A stretch of 64,000 nt of DNA, from assembly GCF_900129025.1 (NCBI RefSeq), contig NZ_FQUM01000012.1, positions 27,065-91,064 on the forward strand, given 5' to 3'. This document shows, in pieces, positions 42,925 to 52,116 of this stretch. The first letter of the stretch is position 1. Each line of letters starts with the position of its first letter. This stretch comes from Mariniphaga anaerophila. GTDB taxonomy: Bacteria > Bacteroidota > Bacteroidia > Bacteroidales > Prolixibacteraceae. Made by a program: the position numbers and the translations under genes. Below the pieces are notes generated by a model that did not search any database, was not told the DNA's origin, and saw nothing but the letters and a program-made list of their open reading frames with translations.

Positions 42925-43455
42925 TTAATCCAATATTTTTTGGAAAAGCAATTCGTCTACCCAGCCGGAAAAAGTTTTCAGCCATTGTTTTTTTGTGCCG
43001 GCCTTGGTGAATCCCGCTTTTTCAAAGAGCTTGATGCTTTGAAAATTGTCGGCAGAAATGTTGGCGTAAAGTTGTTTGAGCCCGAGTGAATGAAGGGCAT
43101 ATTCAGAAAGTGCTTCCAGCGTATCTGTTGCATAACCGCAATTGCGGTCTTTTTCGTCGTGAATTAAAATGCCAACGCCGGCACGCAGGTGAAACGGTTC
43201 GAAATCGAATAAATCAACTGCTCCGACAGGTTGATTATCTGTTTTTTCGATGATGAGGCGCAACTGTTTTGTTTCGTATATGTCTCTGTCTGAATTTTTA
43301 ATGTATTCTGCCAAAATGTATCTTGAAAACGGAGTGCGGGTATTGCTCAGCCCCCATATTCTCGAGTCGTTTTCCCACTTGTAAAGCAATTCTATATCGC
43401 CGGGCTCCAGCGGGCGAAGGGTTATTTTTCCGTGTTGAAGTAGTTTTTTTGTCAT
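42925..43455 (-). CDS. GNAT-family N-acetyltransferase (RimJ/RimL-like)
   Basis: Start chosen at ATG 43455; the frame is open for 50 codons upstream but that stretch overlaps the glycosyltransferase end. The 176-residue product opens with ITLRPLEPGDIELLYKWENDSRIWGLSNT, has the acetyl-CoA loop region around IHDEKDRNCGYATDTLEAL and the closing YANISADNFQSIKLFEKAGFTKAG. It resembles the RimJ/RimL and amino-sugar acetyltransferase branch, with W-E-N-D near the start. In this operon an amino-sugar nucleotide acceptor is plausible (inference). Confidence 0.87.
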   Translation of the reverse strand: MTKKLLQHGKITLRPLEPGDIELLYKWENDSRIWGLSNTRTPFSRYILAEYIKNSDRDIYETKQLRLIIEKTDNQPVGAVDLFDFEPFHLRAGVGILIHDEKDRNCGYATDTLEALSEYALHSLGLKQLYANISADNFQSIKLFEKAGFTKAGTKKQWLKTFSGWVDELLFQKILD

Positions 43456-43490
43456 TTCAGAAAGATTACCGTTTACTTTTTTTAGTGATT

Positions 43491-45455
43491 CTAATTGATA
43501 ACGAGCCTGTCCAGGTTTTTCCACCCCTTTAATAAGATTTCTGCATCGGTTGTAACGCTGTAATTCCGGGCGTAGAGCGAGTTTAACCGGTGGTTTTTCT
43601 TCCAATCGGTTGCGGCGTCGCCGAACATATCAACCGGCGACAGAATGCCGGGTTTTATTGCAGGAAGTTCGGTTTTGCTTTCCGGAGTTTCAGCATAACC
43701 AACCCATGATTTTTTGCCCCAAAGCACCTGGAAAACGTTTTTCAGAAAACGCTGCTTTTTGTTAAATATCCATATAAAAACAGGACTGATTACAAGAAAA
43801 AACGCCGCCGTAAAAAAATCGAAAACTCTTTTCTTCATTCGGTTGGCGGGTTTTGTAATGGCGTTAATCTGTACAATATACAAGTCGCCCGCAGTGTGGA
43901 TGGAATTGCTCCCGATAATACTGATACTCTCCGGCGGAGCTATTTTAAAGTCGATATCAAGGGAGGTCAGCTCGAGCATGGCATGGATGATTTTTGCCGA
44001 ACTCATGTTTTCAGCACAAAAAATAATTTCGTCGATTCGGTTAATGCGAACAATTTCGTTTAACTGATTTATGGAGCCGATGTATTGTTCTCCGCGGTCG
44101 GTTTCGTCCAGCGAAATATAGCCGGTAAATTCAGATTTAATGCGGGTTTGATTCAGAATTTCTCTTACCCGTGAGGCTTCGGCGGGGTGTCCGGCAATGG
44201 CAATTTTTTTGGAGCGTTTAATGTCAAGCCCAAATGCATTTCGTTTAATCCGGTTCAAAAGCAGCCGGTACAAAACAAGAATAATGGCGGTCCACACAGA
44301 GCCAAGTAGAATTAATGCCCTGGAAAACCGAAATTCTATGTCAACCAGAGAATAAATCAGCAGAATGGCAATTGTTCCCCAAAGAATGCCGCGTTCCACA
44401 TGTGCCAGTTTAACCGGTTTTTTGTACCCTCCGGAAAAAAAGATAGCGGACAACCAAATTAAAATGTAGACAGGCACTATCCATTGTAAAAAGTCGGGGG
44501 GATAATATTCGGGGTGATAGCGCAGGTTTTCCCACACCGGAGTAAGAAAAAGGAAACCTGCAAATATGAACAGCGCATCCAGAATAGGCAAAAAGAAACG
44601 ATCTACAATTCGTTTTAACACCGACAGTGCCGCACGAAACCAGATGGCCAGATTGAGCAGCACCGAAAAAGCGTTCGCGTTTCCACCGGAAAAGTGTTTT
44701 TGCGCAAAAATAATCATCGCTTTATAAAACACTTTTACATAATTGAGCGATCCTTTTTTTGTGCTTTCGCCTTTGTAGTGGATAATCGTTGTTTTCGGGA
44801 AATAATAGTTTTTGTATCCGCCCTGTATAATTCGGTAAGAAAGATCGATGTCTTCGCCGTACATAAAAAATGTTTCATCCAGCAGCCCTACTTTGTCTAA
44901 AGCATCCTTTCGCATTAACATAAAAGCACCTGCCAGTATTTCCACCTCGTGAATTTCGTTTTCGTTGAGGTAGGAGAGGTGGTACCTTCCGAATCTTTTC
45001 GATTTAGGGAATAATTTAGCCAGCCCCGACATTTTGCAGAATGCTACCCACGGAGTAGGCAGCCCGCGTTTTGATTCGGGCAGAAAATTGCCTTTTCCGT
45101 CAATCATTTTTACCCCCAGTCCACCGGCGTCAGGGTGCTCTTCCATAAACCGGATAACTTTTGTGAAAGTGTCTTCCTCCACTACTGTGTCCGGGTTTAG
45201 CAGTAAAATATATTTGCCATGTGCCGTGCGTATTGCCTGGTTGTTGGCTTTGGCAAATCCAACGTTTTTTTTGTTTTCGATGAGATGAACCTGCGGAAAT
45301 TTGTCGCGGACAAGTTGCGTGGAACCATCAACCGAGTTGTTGTCAACCACAAATATTTCAGCAGAAATATTAATGGAAGCTTTCAGTACCGAATGCAGGC
45401 ACTGCTCCAAAAAGTGTTTAACATTGTAGTTGACGATAATTACCGAAAGTTCCAT
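43491..45455 (-). CDS. GT2 glycosyltransferase fused to a degenerate sugar-phosphate transferase-like module
   Basis: A 654-residue fusion. Residues 1-250: GT2 domain (SVIIVNYNVKHFLEQCL, VDNNSVDGS, LLLNPDTVV, FMYGEDIDLSYRI). Residues 285-400: several membrane helices. Residues 400-520: a Rossmann-like module (SKKIAIAGHPAEASRVREIL) as in the N-terminal half of WbaP/WcaJ-type polyprenyl-phosphate sugar transferases. The last 110 residues keep the outer frame of that transferase family (KKRVFDFFTAAFFLVISPVF, VGYAET, LPAIKPGILSP, LNSLYARNYSVTTDAEILLKGW). The central catalytic stretch is much shortened, so this part may be inactive or structural. Probable role: surface glycan assembly. Confidence 0.83.
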   Translation of the reverse strand: MELSVIIVNYNVKHFLEQCLHSVLKASINISAEIFVVDNNSVDGSTQLVRDKFPQVHLIENKKNVGFAKANNQAIRTAHGKYILLLNPDTVVEEDTFTKVIRFMEEHPDAGGLGVKMIDGKGNFLPESKRGLPTPWVAFCKMSGLAKLFPKSKRFGRYHLSYLNENEIHEVEILAGAFMLMRKDALDKVGLLDETFFMYGEDIDLSYRIIQGGYKNYYFPKTTIIHYKGESTKKGSLNYVKVFYKAMIIFAQKHFSGGNANAFSVLLNLAIWFRAALSVLKRIVDRFFLPILDALFIFAGFLFLTPVWENLRYHPEYYPPDFLQWIVPVYILIWLSAIFFSGGYKKPVKLAHVERGILWGTIAILLIYSLVDIEFRFSRALILLGSVWTAIILVLYRLLLNRIKRNAFGLDIKRSKKIAIAGHPAEASRVREILNQTRIKSEFTGYISLDETDRGEQYIGSINQLNEIVRINRIDEIIFCAENMSSAKIIHAMLELTSLDIDFKIAPPESISIIGSNSIHTAGDLYIVQINAITKPANRMKKRVFDFFTAAFFLVISPVFIWIFNKKQRFLKNVFQVLWGKKSWVGYAETPESKTELPAIKPGILSPVDMFGDAATDWKKNHRLNSLYARNYSVTTDAEILLKGWKNLDRLVIN

Positions 45456-45539
45456 TTATTCAGCCTGGCTTTAATGGTTCAAATGTAACATTTCCATTGG
45501 ATAACGGAAAGCAGAAAGATTTCTGATTTTTTCGTCCGA

Positions 45540-46166
45540 TTATTTTCCCACCGAATTTTCGTACAGCACACGGTTTAACAGCGAACGCCCCAGGGTAATT
45601 TCGTCGGTGTACTCCAACTCGTCGCCCACCGCCACCCCACGGGCAAGGGTTGTAACGCGAACCGGTTTCTGTTTCAGCTTGCGGAAAATGTAAAAATTGG
45701 TGGTGTCGCCTTCCATTGTAGTTGGCAGGGCAAGAATTATTTCCACAACTTCAGTGTTTTCCGCCCGTTCAACAAGCGAATTTATTTCCAGCTCGTTCGG
45801 GCCAATGCCATCCATTGGAGAAATAATGCCGCCCAGCACATGGTACAGCCCGTTGTACTGTTGCGTATTTTCAATTAGCATTACATCGCGGATGTTTTCT
45901 ACCACACAAATTACCGAATTGTTGCGGGCCGGGTTTGAACAGATTTGGCAGGTTTCGGTATCGGATATATTGTGGCAAATTTTACAATGTTTAATCTCAT
46001 TTCGCAACTGAATGAGGCTTTGCCCAAATGCCGTAACTCCTTCTTTTTCCTGCCTGAGTAAATGCAAAACCATTCGCAGTGCACTCTTTCGGCCAATCCC
46101 GGGTAGTTTGGAAAATTCGTTCACCGCATTTTCAAGCAGTTTCGATGGATATTTTTCGATGTTCAT
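45540..46166 (-). CDS. recR: Recombination protein RecR
   Basis: A 208-residue protein with the RecR plan: helix-hairpin-helix ([17 protein letters not shown]), a C4 zinc finger (Cys61, 64, 73, 76), a Toprim domain ([32 protein letters not shown]) and the C-terminal end with the Walker-like [26 protein letters not shown]. It works with RecO/RecF in gap repair. It leads the glycan-related genes by 84 nt on the same strand, possibly sharing transcription by read-through. Confidence 0.96.
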   Translation of the reverse strand: MNIEKYPSKLLENAVNEFSKLPGIGRKSALRMVLHLLRQEKEGVTAFGQSLIQLRNEIKHCKICHNISDTETCQICSNPARNNSVICVVENIRDVMLIENTQQYNGLYHVLGGIISPMDGIGPNELEINSLVERAENTEVVEIILALPTTMEGDTTNFYIFRKLKQKPVRVTTLARGVAVGDELEYTDEITLGRSLLNRVLYENSVGK

Positions 46167-46185
46167 GCTATCTTTTTTCAGCTTT

Positions 46186-46193
46186 CAAAAGTA
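46186..46193 (-). promoter_or_regulatory. -7 promoter element of recR
   Basis: TACTTTTG (minus strand) 19 nt before the recR start matches TAnnTTTG; no TTG found at the usual spacing. Confidence 0.4.
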
Positions 46194-46302
46194 AGTCGAA
46201 AATCTGAAAAGAAAAAAATAGCCGTTTTTCAAATTTAATGAATAATTTTACGGGTGACAGAACTAAACCGAACGAGAAATTATTAATCCAAAATTTTTTA
46301 CA

Positions 46303-47784
46303 ATGAACCTAAAAACTAATTCAGCGTACTCCCGGCGCAACTTTATCGGAACAACAGCAACTGCTCTTGCAGGAATAAGTATTATCCCCAGTCGTGCCGT
46401 GGCAGGGTTGGGGCACACTCCGCCCAGCGACAAACTGAATATTGCCGGCATTGGTATCGGCGGAAAAGGAGCCACAAACCTGCGTAATATGCCCGGTCAG
46501 AATATTGTTGCTTTGTGCGACGTGGACTGGGATTATGCAAATCATGTTTTTGAAACCTACCCGAAAGCAAAAAAGTGGAAAGATTTCAGAAAGATGCTCG
46601 AAAAACAAAAAGACATTGATGCAGTGATGATTGCAACGCCCGACCATACTCACGCGCTGCCTGCCGCTGCTGCAATGGAATTAGGCAAACATGTTTACCT
46701 TCAGAAACCGCTAACTCACTCGGTTTGGGAATCGAGGTACCTTACTGAGGTGGCCAAACGAACAGGCGTGGTTACGCAAATGGGAAACGAAGGACATTCC
46801 AACGACGAGGTGTACGAAGTAACCGAAGTGGTGCACAGCGGTTGTCTTGGCGATATAAAAGAAGCGCACGTGTGGACCAATCGCCCCATTTGGCGCCAGG
46901 GAATGCCAAAACCGTTGAAAGAGGTGAAAGTACCAAAAACGCTCGACTGGGATTTGTTTATTGGTCCGGCTGCCATGCGGCCGTACAATCCTGAATACCA
47001 TCCGTGGATTTGGCGAGGCTGGTGGGACTTTGGAACGGGCGCGCTGGGCGACATGGGATGCCACCTGCTTGATGTTCCCAACTATGCACTGCAATTGGGT
47101 GCGCCGATAGCTTTTCAGGCAAGTTCGTCGCTGGTGAATACTGAAAGCGCGCCGGTGTCTGCCAAGGTATCTTACCTGTTTCCGGCACGGAAAAATTTGC
47201 CCTACTGCGCATTGCCTGAATTGGAATTGACATGGTACGACGGAGGTTTGATGCCTTCTCGTCCTTACGATTTGCCGGTTGATGCCCCGATGAATCCGGG
47301 CGGCGGGTTTATGTTTGTCGGGTCAAAGGCAACACTTATTGCAGAAGCCTATGGCTCCAAATGGAAAGTATATAAAAACGGGCAGGAAATTGTTCCTGAA
47401 ACGAAAGTTAATATCGATAGGATTCCTGACGATCCGCAGGGCGGTGGCCGCCACGAAATGCACTTTGTAAATTGCTGCAAAAACGGTGGCAAACCTGCGT
47501 CGCGTTTCGAATATTCAGGCCCTTTCAACGAAATGGTTGTTATGGGGAACCTGGCGGTGCGCATGCAGTCGCTTCAGAAAACATTGCTTTGGGATAGTGA
47601 AAATATGAAAGTAACCAACATTTCGCCTGATGAAAAACTGGTTACTACCAAGCTGTCGCAATTTTCTTCTGACGTAGTTACCTACAAGGTGGAAAGCGAG
47701 TCGAGGAGCAGGGTAGAATGGAATGCCCAGGAAATGTGCAAGGAATGGATAAAACATAATTATCAGAACGGCTGGAGTCTGTAA
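46303..47784 (+). CDS. Tat-exported Gfo/Idh/MocA-family oxidoreductase
   Basis: A 493-residue protein with a canonical Tat signal (SRRNFIG at 10-16, then TTATALAGISIIPSRAVAG). The nucleotide fold reads IAGIGIGGKG (47-56), ALCDVDW (70-75) and ATPDHTHALPA. The usual EKP motif is Q-K-P (134-136), keeping the catalytic-type Lys but losing the Glu. DFGTGALGDMGCHLLDVPNYAL carries the conserved HLLD-type His. Exported members with bound NAD(H) act on sugars in the periplasm. No partner gene is adjacent; it is a single-gene unit between its own promoter and a strong terminator. Confidence 0.9.
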   Translation: MNLKTNSAYSRRNFIGTTATALAGISIIPSRAVAGLGHTPPSDKLNIAGIGIGGKGATNLRNMPGQNIVALCDVDWDYANHVFETYPKAKKWKDFRKMLEKQKDIDAVMIATPDHTHALPAAAAMELGKHVYLQKPLTHSVWESRYLTEVAKRTGVVTQMGNEGHSNDEVYEVTEVVHSGCLGDIKEAHVWTNRPIWRQGMPKPLKEVKVPKTLDWDLFIGPAAMRPYNPEYHPWIWRGWWDFGTGALGDMGCHLLDVPNYALQLGAPIAFQASSSLVNTESAPVSAKVSYLFPARKNLPYCALPELELTWYDGGLMPSRPYDLPVDAPMNPGGGFMFVGSKATLIAEAYGSKWKVYKNGQEIVPETKVNIDRIPDDPQGGGRHEMHFVNCCKNGGKPASRFEYSGPFNEMVVMGNLAVRMQSLQKTLLWDSENMKVTNISPDEKLVTTKLSQFSSDVVTYKVESESRSRVEWNAQEMCKEWIKHNYQNGWSL

Positions 47785-47790
47785 CAGAAA

Positions 47791-47830
47791 AACCCCTAAA
47801 AGTGCTTATAACTTTTAGGGGTTCTTTTTT
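47791..47830 (+). terminator. Rho-independent terminator of the Tat-exported oxidoreductase gene
   Basis: A perfect 13-bp inverted repeat (47791-47803 and 47811-47823, AACCCCTAAAAGT arm) with a 7-nt loop and a following T-run (47825-47830). It begins 6 nt after the stop codon. Confidence 0.88.
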
Positions 47831-47864
47831 ATTGGATTGACTTATGATTTTTTTCGAATAATGT

Positions 47865-49658
47865 TCAGAATCTGTTTTTTAGTTCGATGTCTGTTGAAAA
47901 AAGCATGGCGGTTTCAATCAATGCCAAATGAGAGTAGGCCTGTGGAAAATTCCCCAGTAATCTTTTTGATTCAAAATCAATGTCTTCGCTGAATAGTCCG
48001 AGGTGGTTACTGTAAGTAAGCAGCTGCTCGAACAGTTCGCGCGCCTGTTTTTGTTCGCCGATTTTATAAAGAGCCTGAATAAGCCAGAATGTGCAAATGG
48101 TAAACGATGAGGTTGGGAGACCAAAGTCGTCGCGATTTTTGTAGCGGTACATCAAGCCGTTGCGGCTTAATTCTTTCTGTGTGGCTTTTACTGTACTGAT
48201 GTAGCGATAATCCGACGCATCAATAAACCCGAAAGATTCCATGAGCAGGGTAGACGCATCGAGGTTTTTCGAGCCGTAGCTTTGCGTAAATGCCTGAACT
48301 TCTTCGTTCCAGCCTTTTTTTATGATGTCTTTTGAGATTGTGTCGCGGAGCTTGCTCCATTTGTCCACATACTCGTTTCTTCTGATAAGTTTGGCAACTT
48401 TTATTGCCCTGTCGATGGCTACCCAGCAGAGCAGTTTGGAAAATACAAAATGGCGTTGTTCTGTGCGGATTTCCCAAATTCCGCGGTCGGGCTTTTTCCA
48501 GTTTTTGCTTACTATCCGCACAATACTACGTGTGATGGTCCACAGTTCCTCACTGTTTTGCAACGAAACCTCAAACAACAGGAATTGCTGGTAAATCACA
48601 TCCATCAAAATTCCGTAAATATCGTGTTGCTTTTGTTTGTATGCAGCATTTCCAACACGTACCGGCGCGCTATCTTCGTATCCGGCAAAATGAGAAAGTA
48701 TTCGCTCTTTCAGATTTTTTTCTTTGTTGATGCCGTACATAATTTGGATTTTTTCATCCTTATCCGATACCACATCAATAATGAAATTCATAAATCGTTC
48801 GGCACTTTTCCAGTGGCCGAGTTGGGTCATAACTTTTATAACCATCGAGGCGTCTCTGAGCCAGCAGAATCGATAATCCCAGTTTCGAATTTCACCAATG
48901 GTTTCTGGCAGCGAAGTGGTTGCCGCAGCAAGTACCGCTCCTGTTTTGTCGAAACTCAACAGTTTTAGTACCAGGGCGCTACGAAGTATTTGTTCGTCGT
49001 ATTCCCTGAACCGGTGCGTTTCTTCCGACCAGTTGAGCCAGTACACCTTGGTTCGCTGCAATTTCAGGTAAGACCTTTCGATGGACTGCGCCAGCAGCTT
49101 CTGATTGTAACTTATCAGAAAGTAAGCATCCTGGGTCAGCTCAATTTCATCTCCGTTTACGACTTTTTCTTTTTCGATGTTGGTGTAAAGGTAAAGCGAA
49201 TCGTATGCTCCGGACCGGGTGAAACTTTTAATGAATTCTTGTCGTACCTCGGTGGTCGTTTGTTTTTCGGCGTACTCCAGCTTTGGATTGTAATTCACTC
49301 TGAATTTGGGAGTGCCCGATTTTATTTTCACATACCGAATCACGTCCGGAGGCGAATACAGATGATCTACTCCGTTATGATAATGGTAGCGGGGCATAAA
49401 ATCAATCACCTCGAAACAGTCGTTCCCGTTTGAATATTTCGTTACTAAAATATTGGTTTTCGGTAAATACCTCTGCGTATGCTGATAATCAGAGCTTATG
49501 ATAAATTCGAAACTTCCTCCCTTTTCCTTGTCAAGCAGTTTGGCAAAAATCGAAGCTGAGTCAAATACCGGCAAACAAAGCCATTCTAGTGCTCCTGATT
49601 TTGAAATTAGTGCTGCGCTACTGCAGTTTCCGATGATTCCGTAATCCAGATTTGTCAT
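47865..49658 (-). CDS. GH15-family glucoamylase/trehalase-like protein
   Basis: A 597-residue cytoplasmic protein (no signal peptide) of the GH15 two-domain type: an N-terminal beta-sandwich (YGIIGNCSSAALISKSGALEWLCLPVFDSASIFAKLLD) and an alpha/alpha barrel with NWDYRFCWLRDASMV, the acid-bearing GIWEIRTEQRHFVFSKLLCWVAIDRA, and GLPTSSFTICTFWLIQALYKIGE. Bacterial GH15 members include trehalases as well as glucoamylases. Position back to back with otsAB favours trehalose turnover (inference). At the position where many relatives read DxYGE it reads DIYGILMD, so activity should be checked. Confidence 0.87.
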   Translation of the reverse strand: MTNLDYGIIGNCSSAALISKSGALEWLCLPVFDSASIFAKLLDKEKGGSFEFIISSDYQHTQRYLPKTNILVTKYSNGNDCFEVIDFMPRYHYHNGVDHLYSPPDVIRYVKIKSGTPKFRVNYNPKLEYAEKQTTTEVRQEFIKSFTRSGAYDSLYLYTNIEKEKVVNGDEIELTQDAYFLISYNQKLLAQSIERSYLKLQRTKVYWLNWSEETHRFREYDEQILRSALVLKLLSFDKTGAVLAAATTSLPETIGEIRNWDYRFCWLRDASMVIKVMTQLGHWKSAERFMNFIIDVVSDKDEKIQIMYGINKEKNLKERILSHFAGYEDSAPVRVGNAAYKQKQHDIYGILMDVIYQQFLLFEVSLQNSEELWTITRSIVRIVSKNWKKPDRGIWEIRTEQRHFVFSKLLCWVAIDRAIKVAKLIRRNEYVDKWSKLRDTISKDIIKKGWNEEVQAFTQSYGSKNLDASTLLMESFGFIDASDYRYISTVKATQKELSRNGLMYRYKNRDDFGLPTSSFTICTFWLIQALYKIGEQKQARELFEQLLTYSNHLGLFSEDIDFESKRLLGNFPQAYSHLALIETAMLFSTDIELKNRF

Positions 49659-49726
49659 TATTAATTGTAATCCTTTTTATTTAACTTTGACAATTTGGTA
49701 TAATTATCCTTATTATTTAAGGCGAA

Positions 49727-49734
49727 CAAATATA
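49727..49734 (-). promoter_or_regulatory. -7 promoter element of the GH15 gene in the divergent region
   Basis: TATATTTG (minus strand) matches TAnnTTTG and lies next to the otsAB start codon, so the GH15 transcript would begin near 49720 and the two promoters overlap in 84 nt. Confidence 0.42.
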
Positions 49735-49742
49735 GAAAAACT

Positions 49743-51956
49743 ATGAGTCGATTTCTAATTATTTCAAACCGATTGCCGGTACAGATTAATATTTCAGAAG
49801 ATAATGTTGAAGTAACACCAAGTGTTGGAGGCCTGGCAACCGGAATGATGTCAGTTAACAAATCATTTGATAGTTTGTGGATTGGCTGGTCGGGTGTCGA
49901 TCGGGAAGAGCTTTCGGAAAAACAGGTAAAAAAAGTAAATAAGGCCCTAGAAAAAGAAGGTTGTGTAGATGTGAATCTCACCGCAGAAGAGGTGGAATTG
50001 TACTACGAAGGATTTAGTAATAAAACCATTTGGCCTTTGTTTCATTACTTTACACAATTTGTTGAATACGAGGAAGAACAATGGCAGGCTTACAAAAGAG
50101 TGAACCAGAAGTTTGCCGATGTAATTGCCGAAAATATGGAAGGGGTTGATAAAATTTGGGTGCACGATTACCATTTGTTGCTGCTTCCGCAAATGATTAA
50201 GAACAAATTTCCGGACGTGACCATCGGTTTCTTTTTGCATATTCCGTTTCCTTCGTACGAGCTGTTCAGGATACTTCCGTGGCGCGACGAAATTATTAAC
50301 GGAATGCTTGGTGCCGACCTGCTCGGCTTCCATACTTTCGATTACGAACGCCACTTTATGAGTTCGGTGCGGCGCCTTTTGGGGTACGATATCAATATTA
50401 ATGAAATTAGTCTTCCGCAGCGAATTGTTAAGGTGGACAACTTCCCCATGGGAATTGATTACGACAAGTTTCATGATTCGGCAATGGAATCGCAAAAGCG
50501 TTCGGTAAGAGACAAATCGGAGGTTCGAAAGGAACTTGAGAGGTATTATTTGCTTTATCCTGAAACCAAGTTTATACTTTCAATAGATCGCCTCGATTAT
50601 ACCAAGGGGCTGATTAACAGGTTGGAAGCCTTTGAATACTTTCTGGAAGAATACCCGCAGTACCGTGATAATGTAACTTTGGTATTGTTGGCGGTGCCTT
50701 CGCGAATTGGAGTCGATCAGTACCAGCAAATGAAAAGCGAAGTAGATGAGGTGGTTGGGCGAATTAATGGCGAGTATTCTACCATCAACCGCACGCCGGT
50801 CTGGTATTTTTACCGTTCAATGCCTTTTGAGAACCTTGTAGATTTGTACAACTATTGTGAGATAGCGTTGGTAACGCCCATTCGCGATGGAATGAACCTG
50901 GTTGCAAAAGAGTTCATAGCTTCCAAAACAGATGGACGCGGAGTATTGATTTTGAGTGAAATGGCAGGAGCTTCAAAGGAAATGAGCGAAGCTCTGATTA
51001 TCAATCCAAACGATAAAGCAGAAATTGCCACTGCCATAAAAACGGCAATAGAAATGCCTTTGGACGAACAGGTTGAACGGAACACCGTTTTGCAAAAGCG
51101 CCTGAAGCGTTATAATGTGGAAAAGTGGGCTACTGATTTTTTGAGTAGCCTGGATAAAGCACGTCAGAATGAAGAGCAGTACCTTGCCAAAAGACTTACT
51201 GCATCGTCAAAAAACAAAATAGTAAAAGAAATTTGCAGTTCCGAAAATCGGATTTTCTTTCTGGACTACGACGGAACACTTACCGGTTTTGTTGACAATC
51301 CGATGCACGCGCGGCCTGATAAAGAGCTGTACGATATTCTTGATAAATTGGCTGAAAATCCGAAAAACAGGGTGGTTCTTATCAGTGGCCGCGACAAAAA
51401 TACCTTTGAAGAATGGTTCGGAAGTAAACCTTACACATTAATTGTGGAACATGGGGTTTGGTCGCGTTCTGCCGGTAGTGACTGGGAAATGATTGAACCG
51501 CTCGACGATTCGTGGAAAGAGAGTATTCGCTCGTCGCTTGAATTTTATGTGGATCGTACACCTGGTTCGTTCATCGAAGAGAAAAACTACAGCCTGGTTT
51601 GGCATTACCGAAAGTCTGACCCTGAGTTGGGCCTGAACCGGGCCATTGAGCTGAAAGACGAAATGACAAGCCTGGTTTCCAATCTGAACCTTGAAATACT
51701 GGAAGGAAACAAAGTGGTTGAAATAAAAAATCGCGGTGTAAACAAAGGTCGTGCTGCACTAAAAGTACTTCATTCTCAGCCGGCCGATAAAATTTTGGCC
51801 GTTGGTGACGACTGGACCGATGAGTTTCTTTTTTCAGATTTACCCGACGATGCAATTACCATTAAAGTAGGCATAGCCCAAACTATTGCAGGTTATAAAG
51901 TTGAAAACTTCGAAGAAGTTCGTGATCTGCTGACTAAACTGGCGTGTGGTGAGTAG
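49743..51956 (+). CDS. otsAB: Bifunctional trehalose-6-phosphate synthase/phosphatase
   Basis: A 737-residue fusion. Residues 1-460: GT20 synthase with SRFLIISNRLPVQI at the start, PSVGGLATGM as the phosphate loop, VWVHDYHLLLLPQ-type motif (KIWVHDYHLLLLPQMI), SIDRLDYTKGL and RDGMNLVAKEF near the UDP-glucose site. Residues 500-737: HAD phosphatase with LDYDGTLTGF near 507-516, ISGRDKNTFEEWFG, and VGDDWTDEFLF. It makes trehalose from UDP-glucose and glucose-6-phosphate in one polypeptide, as in several Bacteroidota and in plants and yeast. Trehalose would serve osmotic or stress protection; the GH15 gene diverges 84 nt upstream. Confidence 0.95.
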   Translation: MSRFLIISNRLPVQINISEDNVEVTPSVGGLATGMMSVNKSFDSLWIGWSGVDREELSEKQVKKVNKALEKEGCVDVNLTAEEVELYYEGFSNKTIWPLFHYFTQFVEYEEEQWQAYKRVNQKFADVIAENMEGVDKIWVHDYHLLLLPQMIKNKFPDVTIGFFLHIPFPSYELFRILPWRDEIINGMLGADLLGFHTFDYERHFMSSVRRLLGYDININEISLPQRIVKVDNFPMGIDYDKFHDSAMESQKRSVRDKSEVRKELERYYLLYPETKFILSIDRLDYTKGLINRLEAFEYFLEEYPQYRDNVTLVLLAVPSRIGVDQYQQMKSEVDEVVGRINGEYSTINRTPVWYFYRSMPFENLVDLYNYCEIALVTPIRDGMNLVAKEFIASKTDGRGVLILSEMAGASKEMSEALIINPNDKAEIATAIKTAIEMPLDEQVERNTVLQKRLKRYNVEKWATDFLSSLDKARQNEEQYLAKRLTASSKNKIVKEICSSENRIFFLDYDGTLTGFVDNPMHARPDKELYDILDKLAENPKNRVVLISGRDKNTFEEWFGSKPYTLIVEHGVWSRSAGSDWEMIEPLDDSWKESIRSSLEFYVDRTPGSFIEEKNYSLVWHYRKSDPELGLNRAIELKDEMTSLVSNLNLEILEGNKVVEIKNRGVNKGRAALKVLHSQPADKILAVGDDWTDEFLFSDLPDDAITIKVGIAQTIAGYKVENFEEVRDLLTKLACGE

Positions 51957-52065
51957 TGTCGAAGGATGACTTTTTTATTGGTTGTCTCTAATTGGTTCCG
52001 ATAAAATATGTTTTTAGTTTTTTGTAAGAGATATCTGGATAGTACAATTCGGTTGTTTTTTAATG

Positions 52066-52095
52066 TTGATTTTTGTGTCTGATTCAATATCTTTG
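52066..52095 (+). promoter_or_regulatory. Bacteroidota-type promoter of the ECF sigma gene
   Basis: TTG (52066-52068), a 19-nt spacer, then TATCTTTG (52088-52095), a full match to TTG / TAnnTTTG. Expected start of transcription near 52102. This places the upstream ATG at 52063 before the transcript and argues for the later TTG start. Confidence 0.6.
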
Positions 52096-52116
52096 CTACT
52101 CAAATCGGACTTAATC

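Noticed and set aside
49687..49705. TTGACA and TATAAT-like strings in the GH15/otsAB gap
   Set aside because: They are only a few bases apart, and the main Bacteroidota sigma factor does not use the E. coli -35/-10 consensus.
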